A stretch of 64,000 nucleotides of DNA from Paguma larvata (taxonomy: Eukaryota > Chordata > Mammalia > Carnivora > Viverridae): positions 7,949,464 to 8,013,463 of the forward strand of contig CM057831.1 of assembly GCA_030068075.1 (NCBI GenBank). The letters run 5' to 3'. How positions within the stretch are numbered: the first letter of the stretch is position 1; every line of letters begins with the position of its first letter. Under the pieces are notes generated by a model. It did not search any database. It saw only the letters and a list, made by a program, of their open reading frames with translations, and had not been told where the DNA came from. Positions 45,756 to 58,006 of this stretch are shown one piece after another. The position numbers and the translations under genes were made by a program.

Positions 45756-48152
45756 CGAGTCTGGCAGGTGGGGGAGCCAGCGTTCCACTGTGCTGTGAGC
45801 GTCAGCCAGGAGGGTCCGAGGAGGCACCGGCGTGCACCAGGAGCTCCAGGGGCTCGGTCAGTGTACTCTACATCGAAGTAACACTGAGTCGGCTCTGCCC
45901 CAGCGTCAGGCAGCCATTCCTTAGAGTGACTTTGACAGAGGCCGCTCGGGGCAGCACAATGGTACATTTTCCCATCATAACTGACTTCTAAGACTCTCGA
46001 TTTTTCTAGTCGTCAGCTGGGATCTTGCACAGGGCTCGCTGTGCTCCTCTGCTCTGCCGACGGCTTCCTGCGGAGGGCCTCTAGGAGAGCAGAGAAGCGG
46101 CCGGTCGCGGGGAGTACCAGGGCGGCACTCCTTCGGCCACCGGAACCCTGGTGCGGGTGATGGGCTCCCACGAGCCAAGCCGAGACCTGCGCCGTGCGCC
46201 GTCTTTTCAGTATTTACTGACTTAACGCTTGCTCCTTCTTTTATGACTAGCTAATTTATAGCCACATGCGTATAAACATTTCCTGGGTTCTCTTATCATT
46301 CACAGCGTTGTCCTGTCAGTAATACTATCTGTCATTCTTTGTAGTTCGGTAAGCTCTCTCAAACCCAAGATATCTATATCTCTAAATGGAATCCGAGATG
46401 ACTTTTGATAAACATGTATTCTGTATCTTAATAAAAAAGGGATTTCCCCCCTAACTACCTGAATATATAAATGTTTAAGAAGTTTCTGAAACCTGCCTTT
46501 GCATTAGGTGAAAATTCAATGTCAAAATAATATTAAACATCCACAACACTGTAGGAAACTGTTTTCGCCAGGATGTGATAAATACTAAATCAGGACGCGA
46601 GCTCCTCTGTGATGACGAGTGTTCTCCATTCTTTAAGCTTCTCACCTGTTCCACACGAGCGGATCGACAGCCCTTAGTTAACAATTATGCACACAGGCAA
46701 TCTTGTTAGGGCTTGACAGAAGGCTGTCACTGTCTTCGTCCCTGCCATGGAAAGATGCGACGGTCGAAGTTATGATGCACCAAGCTGCTGGGCACCGAGG
46801 CCATGCGCCCAAAGAAGAAAGTTCCAAGCAAAGTTCCCATGAACGGAATAGAAGTTTACGTGCCTGGGGGTGAACGCAGGAGACAGAACCCAAATGTGAC
46901 TCTGGAATTACAGATTCCAGAATCTGTCGGTGGTTCTCCGGAATTGCAGCTGAGCCCGACTCTCAGCTCCTTGGGCTGGCTAGTGCCTCAGGCCCCCTTC
47001 CGGAAGCGAATGCATTTCAGGTGCTGAGCCTTCTCCAAAAGCCAAGAGCTTCGTTTTTAGCAGCGCGGGCTCCGACGAGGCCAGCCTGCCTGCTATTACC
47101 TTGAGGGATATTTACTTACATATTCCGCTCAAATTTACAGTGCCTGGCTGGCGACCGAAATGCCACTTAAGAAGAGAATGCCACACCATTGTGGGAGATA
47201 AATCAAACAGACACAGCTTATTTTAGCCCACGCTGGAAATCACACGTTTCTAAAGCAGTATGTAGGTTATCTGCACAACAGAAACACGTCCCACCCCTTT
47301 CAGCACATTTCCCTGGCTACTACACAAACTAACCTCAAATTGCTTTCTTCGGCAGAACTCTCCTTACTGAAGAAACCAATTAACCCTCTGATGCCTTTGA
47401 AGAATACGAGGCTTCTCAGGCAACGGAGCGATGGGGGGGAGTTTAACCTTTGAGAAGGACGCTCGCGAAAGGCGGAAGGTCTAGGAACAGCCTCGGAGGT
47501 CGGGATTGTATTTCTGATGTGGTCGGGCGGGGGGGGGCAAATTCGGACCTCCCGGGAACAAACACGGAGTAAATAAGGTTGGTCCCGGGAGCCGCTGGGA
47601 TTATTTACTTGTGAGAATGTATCGTTAACACGTACCGAGCCCGGAGAGGGGTGGTTTCCCACAGCTGCTCCCCAGTGCTGCTGATTTCACTGCATCGTCG
47701 CAGTAAGTCTTTACCAAGAATTGTTTTTCCAGTAGTGCTGATGGGTGTGCATGGAATCCTTCCCACCGCTGGCCTTGCAGCCGACAGCCCACCCGTTTGT
47801 GAGGCAGCTGGCTCGGGGTCGGGGGGGGGGAGTGGCTGGTACCGGAAGTTATTAGCTGTGGACGGTTGTTAACACTTGGGAGGCATTCTGTGTCCTTAGA
47901 AGACATTCTTGATGTTTACGCTCGAGCGTCTCCGGCCTGGCCACTGTACTAAAATATGTGCCGACTTGGGGATATGTATTTCAGCTGGGCTGGAAAATGC
48001 CGAGGCTACTCTCAGACCGTCCCCTTCGTGCAAAGGGGAAACTGAAAAACTCTTACCCCCAGGAACGCAAGGAGTCGCGGTCCGGGAACTCTCTGCGGTC
48101 AATCCTAGAAGAGCTAGGGAAAAGGGCCTAGAAGGCCTGAGGTTCCAGGCTC

Positions 48153-48197
48153 GGTAAAAAGAAAGAAAGAAGGAAAAAAAAAAAAGAAAAAAAAAGG
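48153..48197. repeat. (AAAG)n / A-rich simple repeat
   Basis: 'gtaaaaagaaagaaagaagg' leads into an A-rich stretch with single G interruptions. Simple repeat in intron 1. Confidence 0.85.
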
Positions 48198-48675
48198 CAT
48201 AGGCCTGCGAGGAGGGAAGGACGGCGGCCCCCGGCTCGGGGCTCCGGAAGCGCTGCTGAGGGTCACCCGAGCAGGGCCTGGCGCTGCCTCCATTTATTGT
48301 CTGCAGATTTTCTCCCCTGCTTTCCTGATGAAACTGTCAATCTTCATAATGGTGTTAGCAATCACAGGGATGTGCCGCCAAGCGGCTTGAAAGGCATCTG
48401 ATAAAGAGAAAACCTGTGCTCTCCCGGTCCGGGGGCCCCTCTTTGGAGTCAGTTACCGGTGATAAGGTTGGGCATTCGGACTCGGACGGAGGACGAGAAA
48501 TTTGACGTGGCCAGTCCGACTGCCACCGCCTTGACGGAGCAGGGGAGACCGCAGCCCGTACCCTTCAGTCCCACGCACGGGACGACGTGACATCTCACCG
48601 CTGGCCCGTTCTGGTTCGCTGCACTGAGCCACGGGAGGTAAAGACGCTCAGGCGTCAGATACGGGCCGATAATGG

Positions 48676-48887
48676 TTTTGTTTTTTTTCTTTTTAATTTT
48701 TAAATGTTTGTTTATTTTTTGAGATGGGGGAGGGGCAGAGAGCGAGAGGGAGACACAGGATCCAAAGCACGCTCCAGGCTCCGAGCTGTCAGCACATAGC
48801 CCGACTCGGGGCTCGAACTCGCAAACTGTGAGATCACGACCTGAGCCGAAGTCGGATGCTCAACCAACTGAGCCCCCCAGGCGCCCC
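48676..48887 (-). mobile_element. Feliform CAN SINE, full length
   Basis: A T-rich tail, 'ttttttgagatgggggagg', 'gctccaggctccgagctgtc', 'gactcggggctcgaactcgc' and the head complement ending 'ccccccaggcgcccc'. Related flanks, 'gggccgataatgg' and 'gggccaatatcg', suggest a diverged target duplication. Confidence 0.94.
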
Positions 48888-51800
48888 AAGGGCCAATATC
48901 GTTGGACTCCCCAGTTCAGATCATCTCTCGATTCTGGACTGGAGTCTCCAGACATGAACACAATCTAGTGCAACTTTAGTGTGTCATCTGCCTGCCTTCG
49001 ACACGCTGGTGCTGGAGCAAATCCCAACCAAGCCCCGGGGACCCACCCTTTGCTCCTGTGCAGTATGACAGGGCAGGGCCGGGACCCCAAGGGGTCAGCG
49101 AGAACCCCCCCAACTCTCTCAACTCCCCTGCCACAAACCATGGTCAGAAACAGCGCACAGACCCGCGAGAGCCAGCCGTGGCTTCTCCGGGCAATTCTAC
49201 CCCAGCAGCTCGCCCAAGCCAAGCGGGCACATGATCAGACTTTAGCACGCTTCAATGGCTTCTTTGTAGGCCCTCCATTTCTGTTATTCGGGTCTCCCAA
49301 ACTGCAAACCATTCAAGGGCAAAGCGAGGTTGATGCTCCCAATTAGCTGTTCTTGAAAACTAAGAGCTGCACTACACATTAAAAAAGGAAAAGTGCTTAG
49401 TACATACTCTGTGGGGGCCTCCACACGGCAGGTGGCTCCACACACCATATGCGATTCAACATCTAAAGGCACCGAGGGGAGTAGAGGGCAGACCCAGGGC
49501 CTCAACTCTGACTCCTAACCACAGAAGCCAAGAAACTCAGATTCAGAATTGCGAAGTGGCGTGTGACTCTGTGAACGGTAATACCGACCAAGTCACGTGA
49601 CGCAGGATCTGTCACCGGCCCAGCGGGCTTCCTTTGCCCTCCGCGAGGCGGACCTGCCCTTAGCCATGCCTGTCGGTGCACACTGGGATAGGAGCCCCAA
49701 GAAGGGAATTTAGGTCCCTCTGGGTTTTATGAGGCTTTTAAGGAACAACTTCTCTGCTCCGGCATCTTAGAAAGTTGACTGCGCCGAAAGAGGTCATTTG
49801 TCAAGCCGTTATGTGCGGTGTTCTTCCTGCTGGCAATGACGCCTTCTGCGAGGCGGGTTTAGGCGACGAGGAGGATTTGTGTAAAAGCGTGAAGCAGTCT
49901 CCTCCCGCTATTTCCTTCTCCTCAAATACGCCCCAAAAGGGACATGCATTTAAGCAGCACAGCAGGCCGGCATGACCAAAATGACAGTGCTCTTTCCAAT
50001 TTATACTTCGCAAAGAGAATAAGCAGACACGCCATAACACAAGCCTTTAGTCGAGATTTCATATCAGACACTTTGATGAATAGTAGCCTAAAGGGCAACA
50101 TAGTTATAAGTTTTAAGTCTCTCCTGCAACACAAACTGTCCTGATTTATCCCTGGGATAAAGGCAGTTCGCAGAGCTACTTCCCGTATTTATTATTTTAC
50201 AGAGGGGGGAAAAATGTTGATTCAGCCTTCAATCTGCCACTGTTGGAGTTATAAACGTCGGGAAGAGCCCAATGCTGAGGTCTATAAATATTAATCTATT
50301 AGCCGCAAGTTCTGGGCCGCCCTCCTCCCTCCTTCCAGAACATCTCCCCCTTATTCCTGCTTCATCTACAGGATTTGTGTTATTGGTTTAAATCTCAAAG
50401 GGACTGGAAACGGTAGCTAGCCTCTTTGAAGCCCATTCCTGAGGGGCCCTCGAAGCTCCAATGCAGTGTTTATTAAAATAAAGCTTTATGGACAAATGTC
50501 CATACCCTCTCTTACTGACTGATAGAAACAGGTACTCCTCTCTGCCTGTATATACTCCCTGCTTTCAGCCCGACTCTGAGGTAAAAACCTCAGTATGGAG
50601 TACCAGCTAAAATTATTAAATTCCCTTATTTAAGATATAATCCTCCCTACTCTGACCCTTGAATCAAAACAAAACACAGCAAAACGAAACCTCCCACTTG
50701 CTCTAAAATCCTATTGGCTTCGTTTAAGTCAGAGTTAATAAATCATTTTGTGGGATACAACTCAAGTCACTGCTTACTTCAGCTCCCCGTGAACCACTGG
50801 GACTTTATTCATTAGCAGGTATGAAAAACATCTGAACGCAGCCACCAGATTGTGTTTGTCTACAGTGTCAGAGTGAACTGTTCATTAGCATTTGTGAGAA
50901 ACGATCAAGTCACCAAAGGGTATTAAGCCAACCTGGAAGAGGGATAGAGGCTTAGGGACTGATGTGTTAATTCACTCTCCTGGATTAAACACCAGAGACA
51001 GGGCCTTAGTACAGCTTCGTCTTCACTGGGCTAAGCGTCAGGTAGGAAACGGACGCCCTCCCGGGAAGTCAAGGGCCAAGATAGATTCTTATAGACACTG
51101 CCAAATAATTAAATCGAAGTGCTTCTGCATGTAAGATTTTGGGCTAAGTACAATCAGCTCCTGACTCCATATTGCTCAGTATTTGTGTCCGTCATAGGTG
51201 AACACGGGTTACAATCTTTCCTATTCTAAGAAGCACTTCTTGGAGATGGAGACCCTTAAGAGAGACTCTGCCATACAAAGAGAGGCAGGATTTTGAAGGC
51301 AGTTTTCAGAAGCTTCACTAATACCATTCTTGGCTATATTTGAAACACACTTGGTAGAAACACTCTCTGTGCTGGTGGGCTCGGTTGCCAAAGACCCGCC
51401 GCAATGTGGTATTCCAAGTGGCTATGCATCTTTAATTAGTCTCAATAGATTCTGTATGTATTCAACATTAATCCATACCACCTGTCCCAGACTGAGAGCA
51501 TGAAAATAGTTCTTCCCGACCACTCTTGCACAGAATGGCGCTCTGTTCCTTCTTCCAAGAAATTCCGAAGGCTCGGTGGAAGGTCTTAAATGTTGGTTTA
51601 ACATCACTTCTTCCATTAGAGATTTTTTTTTTTTTTAAGGAACATGCAAAGACCACTGCTCCGTGATTTTGTTGAAGGCAAAAGAAAGCAGTTCAAACGT
51701 ACGTTCTTAAAAATCCTGACCTGAGACGCGAGCATGAGCCTCGCACTTGCATTTTAATGGTAGCCAGCCCATTTCTCATTTCTATTAAGCCTCCTAGCCA

Positions 51801-54619
51801 GAGGATTATGTTCCGTTGCAACATTTAGCCAACCGTTGTATACGCTCAGAAATCAATTAGCTTTTTAAGCTCGTTCACTAGAAACCGTTTTTTTTTTTTT
51901 CTTAGCAAATAGTTTACTGGGGTTTCGCATTTGTCCGGGTGCATACAAACAAAGGGCGCTTGTATTTGAATATACAGGAAAAACACAACACGAATGAACT
52001 TCCAAACCGCTTAGAACGCAACAGAACTTCTACGATGACTAGATCATTAGGAGCTGAGACTAAAACGGTAAATACATCGTGTGATTCAGGCCCTCCAGTG
52101 TTCCGCGAAGCTTCACTTTTCGAAAGCATCCAATACTAGCCATATGAAGAAGACAGATTTCACGATGTTCACAAATAACTCAATAATTACTCTGCAGAAG
52201 TGCAGGGCCTCAAAAACAAGAACGTTCTGCTTTATTTCCTGACAAAAGAAAGCGACATCACAAGGTAGAAACGACGGAAATGCAGACAGAACAATTTGAA
52301 CTTCTGCTTCATTGGTAAGCAGGGCAGAGGCCTTTAGCGTCAGGACAGAAGGGTCAGTGCAGAGCTGGAAAGAGAAACCACTTCCACAGCAGGCCTGTTT
52401 CCTAGAAAGCTATGCAGTTGTCTACTCATGAACACGGTAGAGATCCTAGCGAGACACTAAAAGCTGCATTTATGAGGACTAAGGAATGAAACTGTTTTGT
52501 TCCATCAAGTCGCCTCCTTTATGAACACGAGCACTTGAAAAGGCCTAACTGGCTAACGCTTTGCTACGTGTCAGAATACAAAAAAAGCACAGGATCCAAA
52601 AACAAACGAAAACCCAATAACACTTGGCTTGACCACAGCCCCCCAGCCTGAAGCATCGCTGCTGTCTAAATAAAGCCCATCCCTACCACTGTGATGGTCT
52701 ACCATTTTGCTACCATGTTCAATTTAGAAATATCTCCTAAATCGTTCCTCATGAACTGAGCACATTATTTAATTCTGTGGTAAATTTCAAAATAGCTCTT
52801 TTAACTAGAAACGAGAAACCAGAAGTCATACCAGAAAGCAGCTTGATCATTAAGGGAGTTCGCCAATGTTTCGAAGACGGAGGGAAATATGAAACCCACT
52901 GACCTTTGTTACTAGAAGCCATCGTGATTTTTATCACACACTTGCCCAAAGAACGAGGCACCTTAAATGCCAGAGACAAAAATAAATTGTGTTTGGTTTT
53001 TAATTAAGTCTTTATCTTTGGGTAAAAAAATAAATTTAGGCCTGGGGGTTTAGATGGCCATTTTACACAAAAGTAAATGGTAAATGCCTTTCTACATGCA
53101 AAGTCATTAGATATAATTATGCGATGGGTAAAGCGTATATATCACACTATAAATGTCATTTGGTTTTACAGTTATAAACTCATCAACATTTATCAAAACA
53201 TCGCCTGGAGAAAGGAGATGGCTCCAGCTAGTGACAAAGTCGATGCCATCTTAGAAAATACATGACAAAGAAGTGTCATAGTCAAACACGCACAGACATA
53301 GTCAAGTCGTGATCTCCATGCCCATGTAACAGGAATTCTGTTTTCTCCAGAAAAGTCCCCCAAGCACCGTACATTTCAGTGGGGTTTCGAGGTCTGTTTT
53401 CCTCTGTCAAAATCACACCCCCTGCCCCTTGCTTCTGAACGTCGACATAAAGTGTGTGTAATTCCAGCCAACGTCTGCAGGTAGAGGAACGTGAGAATTC
53501 ATCTCGATGAGCTGTAGGGTTTGATTTCAATTGCTTATTCAACCACAAACCTAGTGCTTCTTAGTTAGTAATCTCTTAATGGAGTTCTGTTCAAATGGAA
53601 ACCCAGGGACTATCCCTGCTAGGTCCCCTTTAGACAACAGGGGTTTGTTTCATATTTCTTGCTCTGAATCGCGGAATGGCCCAGGTGCTTAAGCACGAAC
53701 ACCAGGCTCTGCTAGCACACTGTGTTAACAGTTCTCCTTTCTGAGTGCCATTTCACTCTCCCCATCAATCCGGTAGTTATCGCCCAGGGAGATTTGTCCC
53801 CTGAAAAACAAAATGGCTGGGCTTAAAAAAGTCTACTTCTTCCCCTGTCCCCATTTCGGTTTCACATAGCTTGTTAATATAAAAGCTTGACAATGGTCCA
53901 GGGTAATGCCATTGGCAGTGTTTCTGCTGGAGCCCCTCCTGTCCTTTGTAGCTCGGTGCCTCAACACTGGGAGAGCGGACAAGGACGACAGCAACAAAAG
54001 CTGGAAGGAAACAGAACCAGCTCTTGAACACATAATAAAGAAGGTGGATCCATAGCAAGAGATTTTGATTTCTACAGTCCTCAAGGTGTTATTACACCTT
54101 TCCTTATGCCCTAGATGCTTCAGACGTCTATAAAGAGCCATGTTTCTTGGGGGGGTGGGGTGGAGGGGAACTTCCCTGGGACCCAGCAAGCGTAGCAGGA
54201 GGACAGAGCTTGTGTCCTCTTCCCATACGGGGATTCCGAACCTGTCTGGACTCTTCCCACAGGCCCTGTTCCTCTGCAACCCCTTCCGGGGCATTGGACT
54301 CAAGGTCCTACCTCCTCTCCCCACCACCGTCCTTCTCCACTGAGCAAACAGAGGTATTGTTTCCCTTCCAGTCAAGATCACGTTTCAACCACTCTAAATG
54401 GTCACCATCCACCATTCTCTAAACCAGCAAGAGGATGAAGAATTAGCAGAAAAACACTTGGGGAAAGCTGGTTCCTTCAATTCCATAATATCCCTTCCCC
54501 ACAATGTGTCACTGCCCAGAACCAGGTCTGCCAACAGCTTCCCCTCAGCGCCACCATGGTGGTGGTGACACGACTACGTCCATGTGCCTTGAAAGCGACC
54601 TCCTCTCTTCCCAGCTTCC

Positions 54620-54830
54620 TGCCCCACCTTTGCAGCCTAATTAATTCCAACCCATTTTTCTGATCTCTGCTCAAACACCATATCCGTTAGGAGGCCCGAC
54701 CCGACTCCACCCTCTCCAGGTCCTCTCTCGGGACCCTTTGCAGGGTCCCACGGCACCCCGTGCCTCCCCATCCTGGGACGTATAACCCCTTAAATTGCTT
54801 TACGACACGACCTTAGGAAACAGGTGCTTT
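54620..54830 (+). repeat. L2 3'-region fragment
   Basis: 'tctgatctctgctcaaacac', 'ttaggaggcccgacccgact' and 'acgtataaccccttaaattg' resemble the L2 3' region (agctcaaatgtcacctcctcagggaggcc...). Diverged; ends approximate. Confidence 0.5.
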
Positions 54831-57439
54831 GGTGTTTCCCATCTATATAAGATAGAGAGAAAAATCTCTGTCAATTAAATTTGTACGGTATATAGGATTG
54901 AAGATAAAAGGCACACACAGTTCTCTGACAGCAAAGAGACATATGGATTCAAGATATTATAACTGTTTGCTCCTTGATCCTACTCTTGTATTCTGCAAAG
55001 AGCTTATTAAATAAGAGTGAAGCATAACTGAAAATAAGGTGTTTTTAAAGGGATTTTAGAGAGGGTTGGAGGGGAAGGAGTAGGAATGTATTTTGGGTAA
55101 AGGTTCATCTTAACTTTCTAAGAGGACTCAGGGAGCCTTAATAAGGAGACGAATAAGAATGCATTAGAAGACAACAGTGCCTTCGCTATTTAAGGGTCTA
55201 CGTTGCTGATTTTCCACTAACAGAGATGTGTTTTTGCTTGAAATTCAAGCTGATCCCATTATCCCCAATTTTCAATTTACCAGTCTTTTCAAATAGCCAC
55301 AGAACACCCAGAAAAGCAGCTCCTCCATGACTCAGGTTCCCAGAAGCTGGGTTAGGACCATTACTTGTATTTAATTTCAAGCTTGCCAACTCATAGCTTC
55401 AGAAGGAGGGAAGGAGAAAACAGGTTATTTAAAATTGATGTGTTTTATCATTACCCATCATTAAAAAATGAGGCTGTGGTACCATTTCAGAAGTAGCAGG
55501 CAGTGAATATTTAATGCTTATGCTAGTATTTATTAATTTCGCATTTCTACAGTTCTTTATAGAATGCCTATTTTAAATGACTGTGATTTGTATTTTTAAC
55601 AGACTCTCTGGCATTTAATTTCTACTTGCAAAGCATTTGTATTTGTGCTTAAAAAACTACTCCGTAGCACCTATAAATCGAGGAACTGTTTAAAACAATA
55701 GGCACCATCAGAATTAGGAAAAAAATCACAAGTGTAGGCATTTGTTAGAGAGAGCATATGTGGGCATCTTCAGCTAAGGCGTGCCACTCACCTAGGTCTC
55801 TGTACAACACACTCAGACCAATAAAACAGAGTCGAGCCAACAAAGCTTGGTGGAAACAGACGGAGAAATATACACGAGGATATGCACGTACCTCCTCACG
55901 ATGAAAAATAAAATATTATATATAATGTCACGCACATCCCCGGCGATTTGGAGGGCATCAACAGATACATGAGTTTTGTGTTCTCATTACACCGTAGACA
56001 TCTGGAGGGCCAGAACTGTCTTTTACGTGTAAATTTCATTTTTCATGCATCTACCAACAGACTCCATTTTTACTGACAACTGTATTTCTTTCATAAGCAG
56101 TTGTTGATTGGAGTCCTGCGAAAAGCTCTGTGTGTGCAAACGAGCTCGTGCTGCCCCGTATGCTCGACTCATCCCTATACCAAGCCGGCATTCTGCTTCT
56201 CCCATTCTCCTGTCCCCACACTGTCATCCGTGCCCTGCTCCTTCCCTGCACGAAGCATCCTAGGAGCTCTGCGGAAGCGGACAAAGGAAAGTCGATCCGT
56301 GCCGAACACTAATAAAGACCACGTTTTCTCAACAAGATTGCATCCAGTAAATTGCGAGCCTGAGGGCAAAGTACAGAACGGGGGAGGCCCGTCAGCAAGG
56401 GAGCATCTCGCAGTGCTAGCCGGCAGCCGGCCTGAGCAGACGAGAAGGTATCGCCGACCCGCGACGCCATGCCCACCGCGAAGTCGGCTACGGAAATATC
56501 TTTGGCTGTGACCAGTTTTTGTTTTGCCTCTTAGTATTGTCATACAGCCCTGACTGGAAGCTCCCAATCAGCCGCCAGGCTCTAATGTTGTTCCAGAGAC
56601 TCGATGATAGCGCGGCCTGCCAAAATCCGCGGGGCGCGCAGCTCCCTGAAATGCAGGCTAGCGACTAAGGTAGGCTTTCTTCTCTCATTTAGTAACACAG
56701 AACGTGCGGAGCCCCATCATCGGCAATGACGACAGCAACAGCGGTCCCATGGTCCTGCCGGGATCACGGCGACCATTCCTCAGAATGTCAAGATGGAAGC
56801 AGAACTTAACTAGTAGGGAGGCTACTTATAATCACCCCGTTGCATCCCTTCTGATGACAGACATTAATTAAGGCAATACGATTACATGGGGTCACGTTGG
56901 TGAGGAAGGGAGACTCGGAGGCCCTTGTACACTTCATAAAGTCCCTGCTCCGAATGGGTTTTATACCCTATCCCCATGCCTGGGTCACAGGGAGAAGGCT
57001 TCTAATGGCGTTTAACGTTTTGCTCCATAGTCAAATGAAAACAGACTGTACATTTCCTGCAGACAAAATGTTGAAACGACAAAAAAGAATGAACTACATT
57101 TCCCCTAAAGACCTTAGGGTTTAGCTGTAGAGACAGGATAGTCAAATAAAAGGGAGCAGAGAACAAAGCCACTGAGGGAGGGTGTGGGCACGAAGCTCCA
57201 CGGAGCCCCCTTTTCCTCTTGCTGGCCAAACGCACTCTTCCCTCCCTCCGTTAGTTTCCTTCCTCTGACAACACGCTTACAGCACTTGTGTCTCTCTCTG
57301 CCTAGCCTGCGATTCTCAACCCTCCCCAGTCATGTGCTCGTCCCCCTGTTCCGGAGCCACTCGTCTGCACGATAAACCCCTCCCCGCCGGGCCCTGTGGA
57401 TTGCCATGAAGCCTTGCCTGATTATGTTGTGCAGAAGTG

Positions 57440-57595
57440 ATCTTTTCTGCCTCTTTGAGTTCCAGGTGCACAGTTATAAATGAAAATAATATCTGCTTCA
57501 TGAGCTAAAATGCGGAAAAATATGTAAAGCACTTAGAACAGTAGCTAGCACATAGTAAATGCTCAGTAAGTGTTAGCTATGTGTATTATCAATCA
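57440..57595 (+). repeat. MIR 3' portion
   Basis: 'atgtaaagcacttagaacag', then 'tagctagcacatagtaaatg' and 'ctcagtaagtgttagctatg' are a near-consensus forward MIR 3' part. Confidence 0.85.
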
Positions 57596-57962
57596 CAGTT
57601 TAATCTATGTGTGAGAGAGAAGCACGTTAAAGAAAAGAGTTTGCCTTTCAGCACCCAGGATTTAGTAGGATGGGGAGCACAGGTCTTCACATAATTAGGA
57701 TAAAGGATGGGAGGTGATAAATATCATAAATGTTTCAGGAAGCATAGGGGATATGATGGGAGAAGGGAAGCCTTACTTTGAGATTACTACGGCGGGCTCT
57801 GAAAGTCAGGGAGAGAAATAGGGACTTTAGCCTAAGGACGCTGAAAAGATTGAAGGTGGCTAACCATCCGGAGTGTGGAGGGCATGGAGCAAAGAGGTAT
57901 TATGGACTACACTATACTCCAGGAAGAAGAATTCTACACAGGGTTCGTAAGATACATTGAAT

Positions 57963-58006
<44 letters not shown>
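57963..58006. repeat. (GT)n microsatellite
   Basis: An uninterrupted GT run of about 21-22 units, followed by atgaagg. In the CADM1 transcript strand it is CA-repeat RNA. Confidence 0.95.

Noticed and set aside
53833..54381. A 182-codon minus-strand frame in intron 1
   Set aside because: No recognisable domain, no splice context, and no similarity to CADM1 or any family I know. A chance frame is the simplest reading.
57963..58006. Frames encoding poly-His-Thr over the GT repeat
   Set aside because: They are translations of a dinucleotide microsatellite, not genes.
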